Assembly: GCA_026182355.1 (NCBI GenBank) | Contig: JAPFBL010000240.1 | Span: 481,960-545,959, forward strand | Reading direction: 5' to 3' | Source of the DNA: Hermatobates lingyangjiaoensis | Taxonomy: Eukaryota > Arthropoda > Insecta > Hemiptera > Hermatobatidae | Length of the DNA: 64,000 bases | Shown here: positions 46,239 through 59,400 of the stretch, piece by piece | Layout: every line of letters starts with the position of its first letter | How positions within the stretch are numbered: position 1 is the first letter of the stretch | Notes under the pieces: generated by a model | The model's database searches: none | The model's input: the letters and a program-made list of their open reading frames with translations, nothing else | What the model was told of the DNA's origin: nothing | Made by a program: the position numbers and the translations under genes

Positions 46239-46480
46239 TATTGATTATAATATATAGTTAGTGTGTGTGTGTGAATGTTGTGTGGTGTGTGTGTGTGTGT
46301 GTGTCTGCAAGATTTCACATAAACACGTGAAATAATATTCAGTGATCAAACCACAATATGAAATGAAAAAAAAACTAAGATCTTTCAACCTTAACAAGCG
46401 GACTGCGTCAGAGTCAAAAACCTAACTGAGCCTTTTTTTTCTCATTTCATATTGTGGTTTGATCATTGATATATATATAA
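45842..46480. repeat. (TA)n tracts with family 2, foldback and family 1 arms
   Basis: (TA)n lies at 45842-45883, 45998-46014 and 46201-46233. 45890-45960 is a family 2 arm with the core changed to CCGATGA. 46045-46198 is an inverted pair around acagacacaaatttttggat. (GT)n is at 46260-46305. 46310-46465 is a family 1 foldback. Confidence 0.75.
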
Positions 46481-46484
46481 ATTA

Positions 46485-46735
46485 AACACCACAATAAACA
46501 AATATAAATTAATTACAATGCTCTAAGGCCTTCATCCTACAACATCATCAGAGAACTAAATGAACCAAACAAAAAATATTTTATTTTTTTTTTTTTTATT
46601 TTATATTATTTTTATTTATTTATTTAAAAAATAGCATTATATTTTTTGTTTGGTTCATTTAGCTCTCTGAAAAGGCCTTAGAGCATTGTAATTAATTTAT
46701 ATTTGTTTATTGTGGTGTTTAATTCATATATTATA
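46485..46735. repeat. Foldback element, family 5
   Basis: Arms 46485-46580 and 46640-46735 are complementary (aaccaaacaaaaaat and attttttgtttggtt; ttaattacaatgctctaagg). The minus strand has TCT, CTGATGA and GAAGGCCTT, then AGA, so the motif plan holds except that A at the base of stem III is G. Confidence 0.75.
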
Positions 46736-47523
46736 TCAAGAGTTATTGCTGATTATTAATTTATATATATATATATATGGTTTTTAAAAATGTTTAAAGA
46801 AAATCGAAACGTTGGCAATGAGAGTTTGATTGAAAGTTAAAAAAACTGACCGAAGCCCGATTCATCTTTTTTAGTTATTTATTTATCACACGGACGATAA
46901 TTTATTACTGTATATATATATAATTATTTCTGTATGTTCTTTATATATATATGGTTATAGAGGTCTATGTCTAAAACCCCAAGAAGAGTTTGATAACAAA
47001 CAGAATGATGCTGCAATTTTTCTAAAAATTATATTACATGCAGAATTATTCTAACATCTACATGTGCGTCCTTACTGGCTAAAACTTGAAAGAAAACATG
47101 TTCCAATTGAAAGTTTTAGATAATTGAAATATATCTGTACATACTTCCAGTCAGTTATGACTACAGAGTTTTCCAAATTTCATCTGTTATTATAATATTT
47201 TGATCTGAATTCTTTAATCTTTTACCACTTATAACATTTACAGATTTAAACACAGACAACATCTGATAACTTCTCCAAATAAAGATTCTTAAAGTGTTAT
47301 TATACCTGTTGAGTCTAATAGTAGCTTTCTCAGACCTCTATTCAGAAATACAGAGTATTTCTAAAGTGCAATTCTTACGTTAATGTGATCGAAAAAGTGT
47401 TTTAAAATTATACTATACTTTATTAAAGATTAGTATTTACTTTATTGAAGTAAAGTTTAATACTTTATTAAAGCCTTGTACTTATACTGTCAATAATAGT
47501 TTTTCAGTAATGGTTCTATCAAA

Positions 47524-47715
47524 TTAAGAATTAGATAGTAAACTTAAAATTGATTTGAATTCAGTGTAACTGTCTACATATAATTGAGTACGATTGATGC
47601 TGAATGCGTTTTCCATGTCAACAAAACTGTAGACTATTATCAAGCAACTATCTCTGAAATCACTGATTTGCTCTTCAAGAAGTGCTAAACAATAGCTTTT
47701 AATGGGAGAAACTTC
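47524..47715 (-). CDS. Possible last exon of an unidentified minus-strand gene
   Basis: A strong acceptor (ctgttttattgcag|GAAG) opens a 63-residue frame that runs to TAA. It starts EVSPIKSYCLALLEEQISDF and goes on with RDSCLIIVYSFVDMENAFS. The residue use is balanced and not repeat-like. No partner exon was found between here and 51541, and no family was recognised. It could be a chance frame or a pseudogene remnant. Confidence 0.3.
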   Translation of the reverse strand, partial: EVSPIKSYCLALLEEQISDFRDSCLIIVYSFVDMENAFSINRTQLYVDSYTEFKSILSLLSNS

Positions 47716-48109
47716 CTGCAATAAAACAGCAACACTTACTCCAAGGTCTTCCTTCTTTCTTACATTGACATAGTTTCCAAGTTTTGAGAGTTTTGTTTCG
47801 AATTGTATTTAACTTTTTTGGGCTGTACTATAAAATTAGATCTCCGGATTTTAACACAGTTCCTAATTTATTCCAGATTTACATGTTTCGAGCTTCTAAA
47901 AGTTTAATTTTGACTTTTTTTAAGTAAAATTTATATTTTTTCCTCACAATTTGAAGAAGTTTATTTATGTTTACGCCTATCACATAATATACAATAAAGT
48001 TGTACTAAAATAATAATAATAATAATAATAAAATTGTTCAACTGAAGGACTAAGATTAAGTAAATATAACATACAACCATTAATTAAATAGTTAACAATA
48101 TATATATAT

Positions 48110-48440
48110 ATACAAAATAAAAGTTTATCAGGACTCGGTCAGTTCTTCAGGTTCAAATTAAACTGTCATTGCCAACGTTTTGGTTTTCAATAAAAACCTG
48201 AAGAACTGACAGAGTCCTAATTTTATTTTCCTTCTACTTCACGGTCGATGCGTTTATCAACACACACACACACACATATATATATATAAAAGATTTCACA
48301 ATCTTTTTCTGCATCTAGTGTTTCAGTTGGGTTTTTGACTCTGACGAAGACAGCTTGTTACGGTTGAAAGATCTTAGTCTTGTTTTCCCATTTCTTATTG
48401 TGGTTTGATCATATATATATATATATATATATATATAACT
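48110..48440. repeat. Family 3 foldback, (CA)n/(TA)n and family 1 arm
   Basis: 48115-48220 is a short inverted pair of family 3 (gactcggtcagttcttcagg against cctgaagaactgacagagtc). 48330-48412 is a family 1 sense arm with core 48337-48379 intact, then (TA)n. Confidence 0.75.
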
Positions 48441-48449
48441 AAAAAACTA

Positions 48450-49738
48450 AAATAGTTCACCCACCCGTCCTTGGCTGATCAGTCATTTTACACCTTGCCT
48501 TCCAGTACCGTGCTCGTCTATGTATGGTGTCGTCAGGAGTGTCCACATTCAGGGCTGTAAAGAAGGGGAAATGTTCATCCGTACCTTCCCCTTGAAGGCA
48601 GAGATTACTTGAGAATTAATTAATTGACCTTGTTTCTCAGCGAGAGAGAACTAGACATAAATATCTCGCGCTGAAAAGAATAAGTATATTTCTCAAGTCT
48701 AGATAAAAAGTCTTCAAAAAAAATCAGTAATCTCGATGTTAATAAAACATAACTAATAGTAGTTATAGAAATTGCTATAACACCATCTCCATTTTCTTTA
48801 TAATTAATTAATGATTAGATTATGTTATAGCTTCTAAGTAACTTTATAAAGTTTCCTTTCTTTATCTTTTTGTATAATTATTTTTGTATTTGTGCCATGG
48901 AATTGTATTGGTAATGTTTGTTTTGTATATGTTTGTATTATGCGTATATATAATATGCAACGATATTGCAGTTATTATAACTGCAATTATTCTGTTCAAG
49001 GACTTTCCGGTCATAAATAAATACTAAAGAAAAAAGAAGGTAATGCAAATGAAACTCTGGTGTAACAATAAAAAAAGAAATAATCAAGGTGGAACTGTCC
49101 GACTGAAAGATATTAACTATAAAGAACTAACAAAACAGAATTTACAGTTACTTGTCAAAAGACTAAAACTCTCAGATATTAAATTAAAAAACCTCCATGA
49201 AAACATTCAATGTGTAGGTCTTGATTGCTTTATTATTACAAATTCCAAATTGAAACCATTCGAGCAAAGTCGGATACCACGCCAATTCTAAGCACTGTAC
49301 AAATGTGTTTAATAAATTGATTTATTGGATTTCGACATGTTTACAGTTTAGAACTGGAGTTGCTTGAAGCACTGGGATAAACTTGTTTTTACCCAGAAAG
49401 TCATCAATGCCCCTCTTTATGGAAAAAAAAAATTAAGTTGATTGAATCAAATTAAATTCTACATTCAAATTAAGTAATAGAAAATTATATTGTGTTCTGT
49501 TTTTATTTGGACAAATAATTATAACAAACTAGCTTTTGTACCTATCTTTGCTTACAGAAATATTTTTATCATTTCAACATTACAGACTGATTGTAATGTT
49601 GACATACACAGAAATCCATTTATATCAAACGTAATCCCACAATAACCTGCTCAAGTCGGAGCATTCAAGTCGCTACCTTCCGAATGGCGACTGACGGCAG
49701 TTACTTCCAGAGTCATAGCTGACTCATTTCTTTACCCC
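48450..49738. other. Intergenic with one unassigned plus-strand frame
   Basis: The 82-residue frame at 49043-49291 (KDINYKELTKQNLQLLVKRL) is not obviously repeat-derived but has no recognised domain or splice context. Confidence 0.4.
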
Positions 49739-50190
49739 AGTGCTTCTCAAATAGTGGAGGGCGGTATGATACCGAGGGGTGGATCTGGGAAATTTGAATA
49801 TGTTTTTATTTATTGATTTTGTTTTCTTTTATTTTCCAGCAGCAAAGGGTACATGTCTATCAAAAATGTTTACAGTTTAAACAAAGATATTATTATGTTT
49901 TTTGAATAACAGGCAAATTGATGCACTTAAAAACTTTTTTTTACAGACTAATAAACAAAGTTAATAAAGTTATTGTTGTATGTTGAACTCTCTTAGTTTT
50001 TTGATTTCTTTAATACAAAGGATACGATGTTACGCAGAGGTGTAACTATAACAATTTTATAGCTATTATTTATAGTCGTAGTGGAGAGTCAGCATTGCAG
50101 ATAGGGGGCGCGAATTGTTTTCTTTTTGTTATGGCCGGGGGGGGGGGGGGGGGCAGAATAATTAAGAGCTTTACCCGCTGTGCTTAGGAA
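49739..50190 (+). mobile_element. hAT-like fragment
   Basis: It starts cagtgcttctcaaatagtgg, a hAT-type terminus. The inside has gggggcgcgaattg and a run of about 22 G at 50130. The matching right end was not found. Confidence 0.4.
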
Positions 50191-50753
50191 GTGACAAGTC
50201 GGCAGAACACCCCCACTACATGCAAGAATCTCGAGGCCGCCTCTTTTGACCACTTGACTTAGTAAATGACAAAAGCTCTGATGGAATGCACGACGTCAAA
50301 ATGGATGAACAGCCAAGGACGGGTGTTGGCTGAAAGAAATAAAGAAGAGTTTTATTTTGTTAAACTTTGCAAAACACTGAAGTAGTAGTCCCTGGTAGGT
50401 GACCTTAGCTTACTTTAAACCCGGCATTAATCCAGTCTACCAATTTCTTATCCCCGCCTTTAGAAATGTTTACCAAAGTTTAGAATGTTTACCAAAAAAT
50501 TAAACAACTTAAATTGTGAAGTTGTGGTAAATTCTACAAGGATGTTGTGGACACCCATTATTATTAAAAACATTCCGCTTAAATAAAATTTAATTCTTCT
50601 TGTTTGTTTGCAACGACTACATTCTTTTAATTATTATATATATTTATTGGCTTTCAACTTTACTGCTGTTTTGGAGAAATAAGTCAATTTAGCGTGATTA
50701 TACATCAGAAGTTCTATTTTTTCCCCTCAGTCAAGTTTATTAGTATATGCGTG

Positions 50754-51116
50754 GGATGCGGCCAGGTTAGCCCAATGGCAACGTGCTTACCTCAGGACTG
50801 GAAAGTTCGGAGTTCAATTCCTACTTTGACTCACGATTTATTCATGTAGGATGTGAGTTAAGCTGCTGGTCCCAAGCCTATACGATGTCAAGTACTCGTA
50901 CCTAACTCTAAATACACTTCAGTTTGGCAAAATTTAGAGCTCCCAATGTAGAATCAATCTTCATTGTGTAGTATCACAAACGACAAATTTTTTTGTTTAA
51001 ATCCATTTATTTAGCATGCTCCATATATTATATTACATGCTATCGAATCTTAGGCAAACGGCAAATGTTCAGCGTATGAACGTTTACTTGAAGAAATGCT
51101 ACTGCAACTTGACCCA
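50754..51116 (+). repeat. tRNA-derived SINE with internal insertion
   Basis: The head ggccaggttagcccaatggc, the body tacgatgtcaagtactcgta and the end ctactgcaacttgac match the family. About 65 bp of foreign AT-rich sequence lies at 50985-51055. Confidence 0.82.
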
Positions 51117-51541
51117 ATGTGTGGGATTGAGTGTTTGCGTCTGCAAAGAATCTTTTATATATGATTTTCATTCTATAAAAAAACTTAAGACATCTTTAGT
51201 AGCTGTTAGACTACATGTAACTCGAATTATTAATATTATTATTGATAAGCAATACTGTTATTTAAATTTTGTAATTTTAATATAAAACAATTGCATGAAC
51301 AGGGAGGGGGGGGGGGGAAACAAAAAAGAAATAGCGCTGATGTACTTCTATTTTTTAAAAAAAAAAACTACAACAGAAAAATTTGTACATATCCTTCATT
51401 TTAAGATCCATTCTAAAATTGAAATATTCAGATCACTCTTAAAATACAGAGTAATTTATCAATTTTTAAAATAATCTGGACAATTTAAAGAACAGTTTGA
51501 TATGAGTTTCTCAATGATAAGAAAACTGTTTTTTATTCATT

Positions 51542-51696
51542 TTAATTTGAAGGCGTCACTTCTTCCATTGGGATTTTGGAAAACACGATTTGTGAAATAG
51601 AGGTAAAAACTGCTCCAAATCCTTTTGAAAGGCTTCCCTGCAACTCTTCAAGAATGTCTTTCCAATTTTCATTTATGAATTTATTTGTCGTCTCAC
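51542..51696 (-). CDS. Gene 2 exon 6 (C-terminus, stop)
   Basis: The acceptor is tatgtttcag|GTGAGA. It codes ETTNKFINENWKDILEELQG and SLSKGFGAVFTSISQIVFSK, then IPMEEVTPSN and TAA. The N-x-F-INENW and VFSKIP motifs are the usual closing helix of takeout proteins. An AATAAA lies at 51537-51532, very close to the stop, so the true polyadenylation signal may be further on. Confidence 0.92.
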
Positions 51697-52832
51697 CTGA
51701 AACATAAATTATTTTTTTATTACTTACTACTCACTTTAACAGTCATCAATAAAATCTAATTGTTGGAGCAACTGTTTGCTGAAGTTTCTTCAATGAATTT
51801 CAAAACAATTTTAATAATATTCAATATAAAGTCACCAATATAAAGAACCACTTTTCAATTCCTTTGGTACAGAATTAAGGGGAAGAGTTACTTCTGAGTT
51901 TTTGGGTAAATTAAAAAAATATAATTAAGTAGATTTCTACTTCTATAACATACATAATACTTCAGAATACTTAAAAGAGATAAATTTCACAGTAAAGATA
52001 TATAAGGAAAATTTATGCATAAACCACTGTACTATTTTTGCAATATTATTCAACTAGCCTTACACGGATAGTTGTAGTTATAATAATTAAATATAATGGT
52101 TTATTTACATTCGTAACTCATTCCCATTAATTCTATACAACTGGAATCACCAAGGATTCAGCTTGGATATTCATTTTCAGTTCGGTACATCAGTAGTATG
52201 ACATTTGAGAATGAAGCTAGTTTTTGTTTGTCTATTGTGGTTTACATCAAACTTTAAACAAAATTACTCTGTGACTTTGAATGACAAAAAAAATGGGATT
52301 TTTTTACGATTCTATCATGAATAAACTAGAAACCTTATTAAGAAGAAAAAGATTCATTTTAAAATTTTGTATTGTGTCTTTTGAATCAGTATAGTATATG
52401 TATAAATTCATTATGAATTATGACAAAAGTAACACAAGGTCACAGTCATAACTCACTTTTATATTTCGACAATTGTCGTCATCAGGATCGAAAAATCCCG
52501 AAGAGAAGCAGGACATTGGCAAGAATCCAATTTCAGGACCAAGTTTTTAAATATAACATTTCCCAACCCCAGCAATACATTCCACCTTTCTTATATAAGC
52601 TTCAAACTTCAAAATGCAAACTTCAATTCTTGATAAGGACTGAAGACAGCAGAAACATGTGTTCATTTAGCATGTCGATTGGTAACTTACTATATTTTGT
52701 GGGTACAGTAACAAGATTGTAATTCCGGAAACTCGAGAAACTTATGAAAAAGCAAGTTTCAGCTAAATTTGGTCTAATTTTTAACAATGTATGTTTACAG
52801 GAAGGACTGCTACCAAAATTTACATATATATA

Positions 52833-52875
<43 letters not shown>

Positions 52876-53441
52876 GTATTTCATTTATACATGGAGAAAA
52901 AAATGAATAGAAATATAGATATTGTGAATTATAAATAATAATTATTTTATTTCCTGGGATTTACCAAAATAATATTATTTTGGTGGTGGTGGTAGTTTTT
53001 GGTGCTTTGTTTTATATTGTATTATTTAAAATTAATAGAAAGATTATGGTAAAATATACATTAGAATAAATATATAATTTATAGAACAGAATAAAGATCT
53101 ATTTATAAAACAGAATAGATCTAGACACTAGATTACATTCATTTTCAATGACAAGTACATAAAACCTCACATACCTAAGGCTTTGTCTCCATTAAACAGA
53201 TTCTCGAAGTTCATTTTCATACGGGTAGTGTATAATTTCATCTTAAAATCTTCTGGTCGAAAATAAGTCTTCCCATTTTTCTTTTCATATTTTCCAGTTA
53301 GGATTCCATCAGCAGAAAAATTTTCTGGAAACAAAAAGAGAACCTTTTATGAAATTTAAATTAATAAGTTACCTTTTTAATAGTTGTTACACTATTAACT
53401 GTTACACTAAGAACTGACCGAGTCCCGATAAACTATATTTT

Positions 53442-53474
<33 letters not shown>

Positions 53475-56400
53475 CCCTGCTAGTGTGTAGTGATAGTTAT
53501 ATATATATATGAGTCACCACCCTGCCTTCCTGCGGGAAACTTCGTTCTTCACACCTCATGACGACGATGGTCGAAATATCGATGTGAGTTATATCTGTGT
53601 CTTTCTGTGTGTTTCCTTCTTTTTGAATTTATTTTATATATATATATGTTCTCGTAACAGAGTAACCCGTAACAGAGTTGGGTTTTTGACTCTGACGAAG
53701 ACCGCTTGTTACAGTTGAAAGATCTTAGTCTTGTTTTCCCATTTCTTATTGTGGTTTGATCATATATATATATATATATATGGATTTGATATAAAGTTTC
53801 AGATTTTTTTGTTCGCTATGTATATATATAATAAAAATAATAAAAAGCTAACAGAAAAATCTGAACTTTATATCAAACTGAGTTTTTAAGGTCGTAATTG
53901 TGTTTATATTTCACCTGTATAATACTGTTTTAACTGATTTTTCAACTGAAATATTTGCAAATTAAAAAAAAATTTATCATAAATTGTTGAAAGGGGTTTA
54001 GAGTTTAAAGGGATTGTATTTGTTTGCATAGCCTGTTTATTTAATTTAGCAATTTTTTAAAATTAATTTAATTATACGCTTTTGATTTGTAAAATCTTTG
54101 GTTTTCTTTGAACGACGACTGTATATGTATGCGAGTACTGTTATAGTATGAAAGTCGGACTAATAACAGCAGTCTAAATAGAGATTCTTGATTGTAATTT
54201 TATAAAAGTATATATTTTGATGACTTTCTGGAATTTTGAAGGTTAACAGATTATCAATGGTCATTCAGCTGGGGGGGATCTTACGAACACCCCGGACATC
54301 AAAAATAGTTTCTACGCCACTATACGTTATATAAGTAATATTACTGATTACTGATAGCTTCTGCGATACTCAAGATAACATTATGCTATCATCATTTAGT
54401 ATGTCAACAGGTCAACCTATCTAAAACTATAGGCAATATTTGATCTATCCAGTTAATATTCTATAATTTAATATATTAATTTATTGAATGAAACTGATTT
54501 ACTGATGTCTGTACTAAAAATAACTCACCTAAAAACAATTCGAAATCTCCATCTCCGACGAAGGGAAGAATGAGGACCTTGCCTGTAGCTTTGTACTTGC
54601 CTTTTAAATTCACATCCTTGGTTTGCATGGTCACTTTCAGTTCTGGCTTGTCCCACTTTATGCTGCCAAATATTAATAATATTACAAATTAAATAAATAT
54701 AAACTAAGGTCCAAGATTATATTTTATTCATTGTTAACTGATTTAATTTAAAGCATGACCATGAATTCCATTTGTCAAAAAATTGTAAAAAAAAATTGGT
54801 CTATTCCATTGTAAAAAAAAATTACAAAAAAAATAGAATAAAAATTTCTTGTTTTCGCATCATTTTGGAGAGCCATATATAAAATTGTTTAACTTTAACG
54901 TATTAAATATTCGCTTGCAATAAAGATTCGAATCTCAAACCTGATATACTAAAAGCCATTACCAGTGCGATTGCCTAGGTTCTGAATTTTACTTAAAATA
55001 CATCTATATATATATATATAGATGTTTCTTGACTACATGACTTGATTGTTTTTATTATGTGAAGTGGGAGTCCTTGAAGTTGATCTGCTTCCGGTTCTAA
55101 TGAAAGCCACGTATTTAGGGCATCTCTTCTATGAAGTCTATCATCATGACGAATATTTGGAGAGTTTACAATCTCTCAGAATATAAGCTGTTACCATGTG
55201 ATATCAGCTTGGTAACAGTTCATTTTCTGAGAGAGTGTGAGCCCTCCAAATTTCATCATGTTGATAAATTTGAATTCATAGAAGGATGCTCTAAGTACAT
55301 GGCTTTCATTATAGTTGAAAACAATACAACTTCAAGGACACCCTACTCAACAGAATAAAAACAATCAAGTCATTTGGCCAATCATATATCAGATCCAGAC
55401 CAGTTATGTAGATTTCAATATATATACATTGTCAATGTAAATGAATACTTTCCTAATGCAAAGTAAATCCATTTGTTGTTGTTGTTGTTGTTGTTTTCGT
55501 CTTTCAGCAAAAAAGATTCTTCTTCTTCTTTTTCAGCCATTTTCAGCTTAAATGATACTTTGCCATCGAAATAAAAGTTAATTTTGTTGCTGCCGTTACT
55601 GGTACTAAGACAATTTGTTTTGACAGTTACCGTTAGATTTACTTTGAAATGTACTCTAAAGATACAATTTTCTTTTGAGCAAGCCCCGAACGTCAGCGAT
55701 TTCTGGGATGAACCATTTTAGATACTTACAAAGTAACCATAGCATTATTTGCTGGTAAACATTACAACTTCGTAGATTCCTTTGTAGAACTGATTCTCCA
55801 AGATCTTCGACTGGTTGGTGAAAATATAAACCAGTAGCTCAATTGATCAATTTATCGGCCCTCATTCAACAATATGAGAAAGTCTCTTAAATAGGAGGGA
55901 TTTTATAATTTTTGGCAATTGAAGAAGTTTTTTTTCATAATTGAACCCGCAGATAAATTAGTCATAAATTAGCATTCTACCGGACAGGAATGCACTTTCT
56001 CACCATGAAAAAATATAAAGTTTTATACAACTCTTTAAACAAGTACGAAAATCTTTGAACGGAACAGAATTTAATTTCCCCTAGGTAATTTTATTTAAGC
56101 ATCGTGTTTACAACGGTACATAAAACAATAGGATTTGTTGTCTTCAACTCAAAATAGTGTATTGCTACAATTCATAGATTCTTACTCGGCTTTCGTGAGC
56201 TTCATACCAGACAGTCCTTTAACATCAAAGTCGGTTAAGGTTAAGTTGATGCCGACAGGACTGTTAGACTTTGACTGGTCAAGGGACAATCTGTCTATGT
56301 GCAGAGGATCCATTGGAACCACACCGAGCTGTCGGTTACCTGTGAAAAGTCAAGTACAAACTCTTAAAAGAATGAAAATAAATCCCGCTGAAGCAGGATT

Positions 56401-59400
56401 ACACCAGCATCATAATCAAAAATTATTCAACATTAAACAATTTAGCTTAGTCAGAAATAAGTATATGCTTTATGTTAATTAATGCAACATTGAATCAAAT
56501 TAATTAATTATTATTTGTAAATAATATTTCCAAAAAATTATTCTATCCACCATGTAAAACAACAATTACCTTTGATGGATTTTCATATTTTTGAATTCCA
56601 CAAAAGTCAAAAGTTTACACAATAACTATATAAATAAAAGAAAGGTTCTGTCTGTACATTACTTAGAACTGACTCATTTTAAGCTGTCTTTATGTTTTAT
56701 ATCTTAGAGAAACCTAAAAACAATTTCTGTCTGATTGTTTGTCCAAAAATTTTGTCACAAGCAAACTCAGTCACCATAAGTGATAGCATGCTCAAACATT
56801 GACAGTAGATTAACTTGAAAGCTAAAACTTGAATGGATTAGAAATTCAACGTAGAAGCGAAGTTATGAACTTTTAAGCTGTGTTTAGTTAGCTAGACAAT
56901 TACTAACAATAACTACTTGCTACAGTATCAGACACCTAAAAATACTTGTATATTTTTAAAGTAAATATAATTTCTTTTGTTTTCTCAAATGTAAAAAACG
57001 TAAATACATATAACTTGAAATGAGTCAGTTCTCAGCAATGCACAGACAAAACCTGAATTTCAGGTACACAGACAAGTACCTGACGCTGCAGCTAGTAGAA
57101 TTTGTTAGTTGATTTTAATTTCGTTTGCATTTATCATAATTTGCTCAGTTAAAAAAAAAAAGAGAGTCCTACCTACCCGCGACCGAAATAAGAAGTATTC
57201 ATAAAGTAAAATCAAATTTGAGCTCAGTATGTAAAGCTGCAAAACGTAAAAGAAACTCCAGAGCTAAATGACAGTTATTGACTATACTAATAATGATATT
57301 TTCTACTATTTTATAATTTCTAATAATATTTTGGAATACAATGTATCATCTCTATTTTTTTTTAAAATACCCGTCAAAGACAGGCAGGTCTGTATGTTAA
57401 ACTACCACTCACACTGGCTTTGTAAGGGTTAAAGAAAAATATTAACAAATGTAGTTTGGTAAGTGTATTTTTTTAAAATCCTGATGTACAAGTGTTGTTG
57501 TATTTCACAGTCATGATTATAATTATAATTATAAATCATAATAATATAATTCATCATTATATTATTCATAATTATAAATCATAGTCATCTTTGAACCCGT
57601 ATCACATAATGCTTTCACCACAGGAATCTTCATCACTTAGAGCTCGTGTTAAGGTTGGGTTGCACTGGCAGTCCCACACAGGCCGAACATTAGTCATTTG
57701 TGATAAAAACAAAAAAGTTTGATTCTAGATTAGGCGTCCTAAATTTTGTCTGAACTAAAGTGAATTTAGTGTAGAAATTTTTAACCAATATTTGACATCG
57801 TACAGACTCGGGACGGACGGTTGAACATACTCCGAGAGGGACGACGTGTTCAGATTTATTTACGTCCCACGTGAATAAATCTAGAGGCAGAGTAAGTATC
57901 AAACACCGGACCAACCAGGACCTACATCAACCCTACAGCTAACCTGGTCCCTTAGTGAAGTAGCAAAATATAAGATAAGAGATAAAATTATAATTTAAAT
58001 AATATCATTTCCATTCAGACAGCTTCAACCACTAATTAACATCTCTTAGTTATGTTTTCAACAATCTTAAAACCAATGTGTTTATGATTTTCAACGGAAT
58101 ATTTTCATTTCCGTAAAAGTGTAAATTTCATTAACAAAATTTCATAAACGAATTGAAAAAAGTCAAACACTGCAATGTGTTCACTATTTGTGTTTTAATT
58201 GTTTTTTTTTATTTATTGTTGCCAGGGTGGTTTGCTGCCGTTGTGTTTCCGGTTTGCTTGGTCTCCCACTTTCTTTTCTCCTGAAGACGGATTATCCAAA
58301 AATTTGAGTTAGTAAGTGTGTCTCTTTCTCTATCTGTTACTCTTCTTCGTTTTTAAACTTATGTATATATATATATTTATGATCAAACCACAATATAAAA
58401 TGGGAAAACAAGACTAAGATCTTTCAATCGTAACAAGTGGTCTTCGTCAGAGTCAAAAACCTAATAGTTGGTTTTTTGACTCTGACGAAGACCGCTTGTT
58501 ACGATTGAAAGATCTTAGTCTTGTTTCCCATTTCTTATTGTGGTTTGATCATTGATTGTTATTTCACGTGTTTATGTGAAATCTTTATATATATACTTAT
58601 ATAGATAACATTTTCTATTTCATACAACAATAAAATTTTCTTACTATATTTGATTGCCCTACAATTAGTACTTCTTTTAATTCAATGTCCAAATAATTTC
58701 ATTAATTTATAAAATAACTTTTTTCCTGTTTTACTACATGAACCGTTTAGATACCAATTAGTTAACCTTTCAAGGTTTTATGTAAATCAAGATGAATAAA
58801 TTTTCAATCGAGAAAAAAAAACAAACGAGTATGACAAAGGAAATGTACGAACTACTTACAACATAGTAGGTTAAGAACTTAATAACAGATAATGTATGTA
58901 CATCTTCAAAGCAGGTTGTAAATTAATGTTTTGTTTCAAGTGTAGCTGCAAGGTCGTAAAAATGATTTATCAATATTGAATAAACGTGCCGAATCCTATG
59001 TTGTTATAGGGTACCTATAATGGGGGTTGGCCAATTACTCCCTGAAATGGTGTTCATCCGGCCATTAAAGGGAATTTCCCACTTAAGTTAATTCCTTTTC
59101 CTTCTATGTTAATCTCTTTAAGATGAGTCATATATTTTTTTAAATTGACGTCACAATGAGTTTAAATGAAGCTGTTTAATTTTTTTACAAGTATATTCTT
59201 TCGTAGATGTTTAAGAAACTGCCATGACAGATATCAGAAGTTCTGGACTTCAAGCACTCTATCATAGTATGAAAGCAGTTGTCTCCTTGTAAGAATAAAA
59301 AAGTCAAACCATATATTCCTAACGGTATTAGTATATATATATTCAAACTACTATTAGAAATTGGAAAACCGAATAATGTCATTATTCAACCGTAACAAGC

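Noticed and set aside
56135..56482. 115-residue plus-strand frame
   Set aside because: It is antisense to gene 2 exon 3, which has clear takeout motifs and splice sites.
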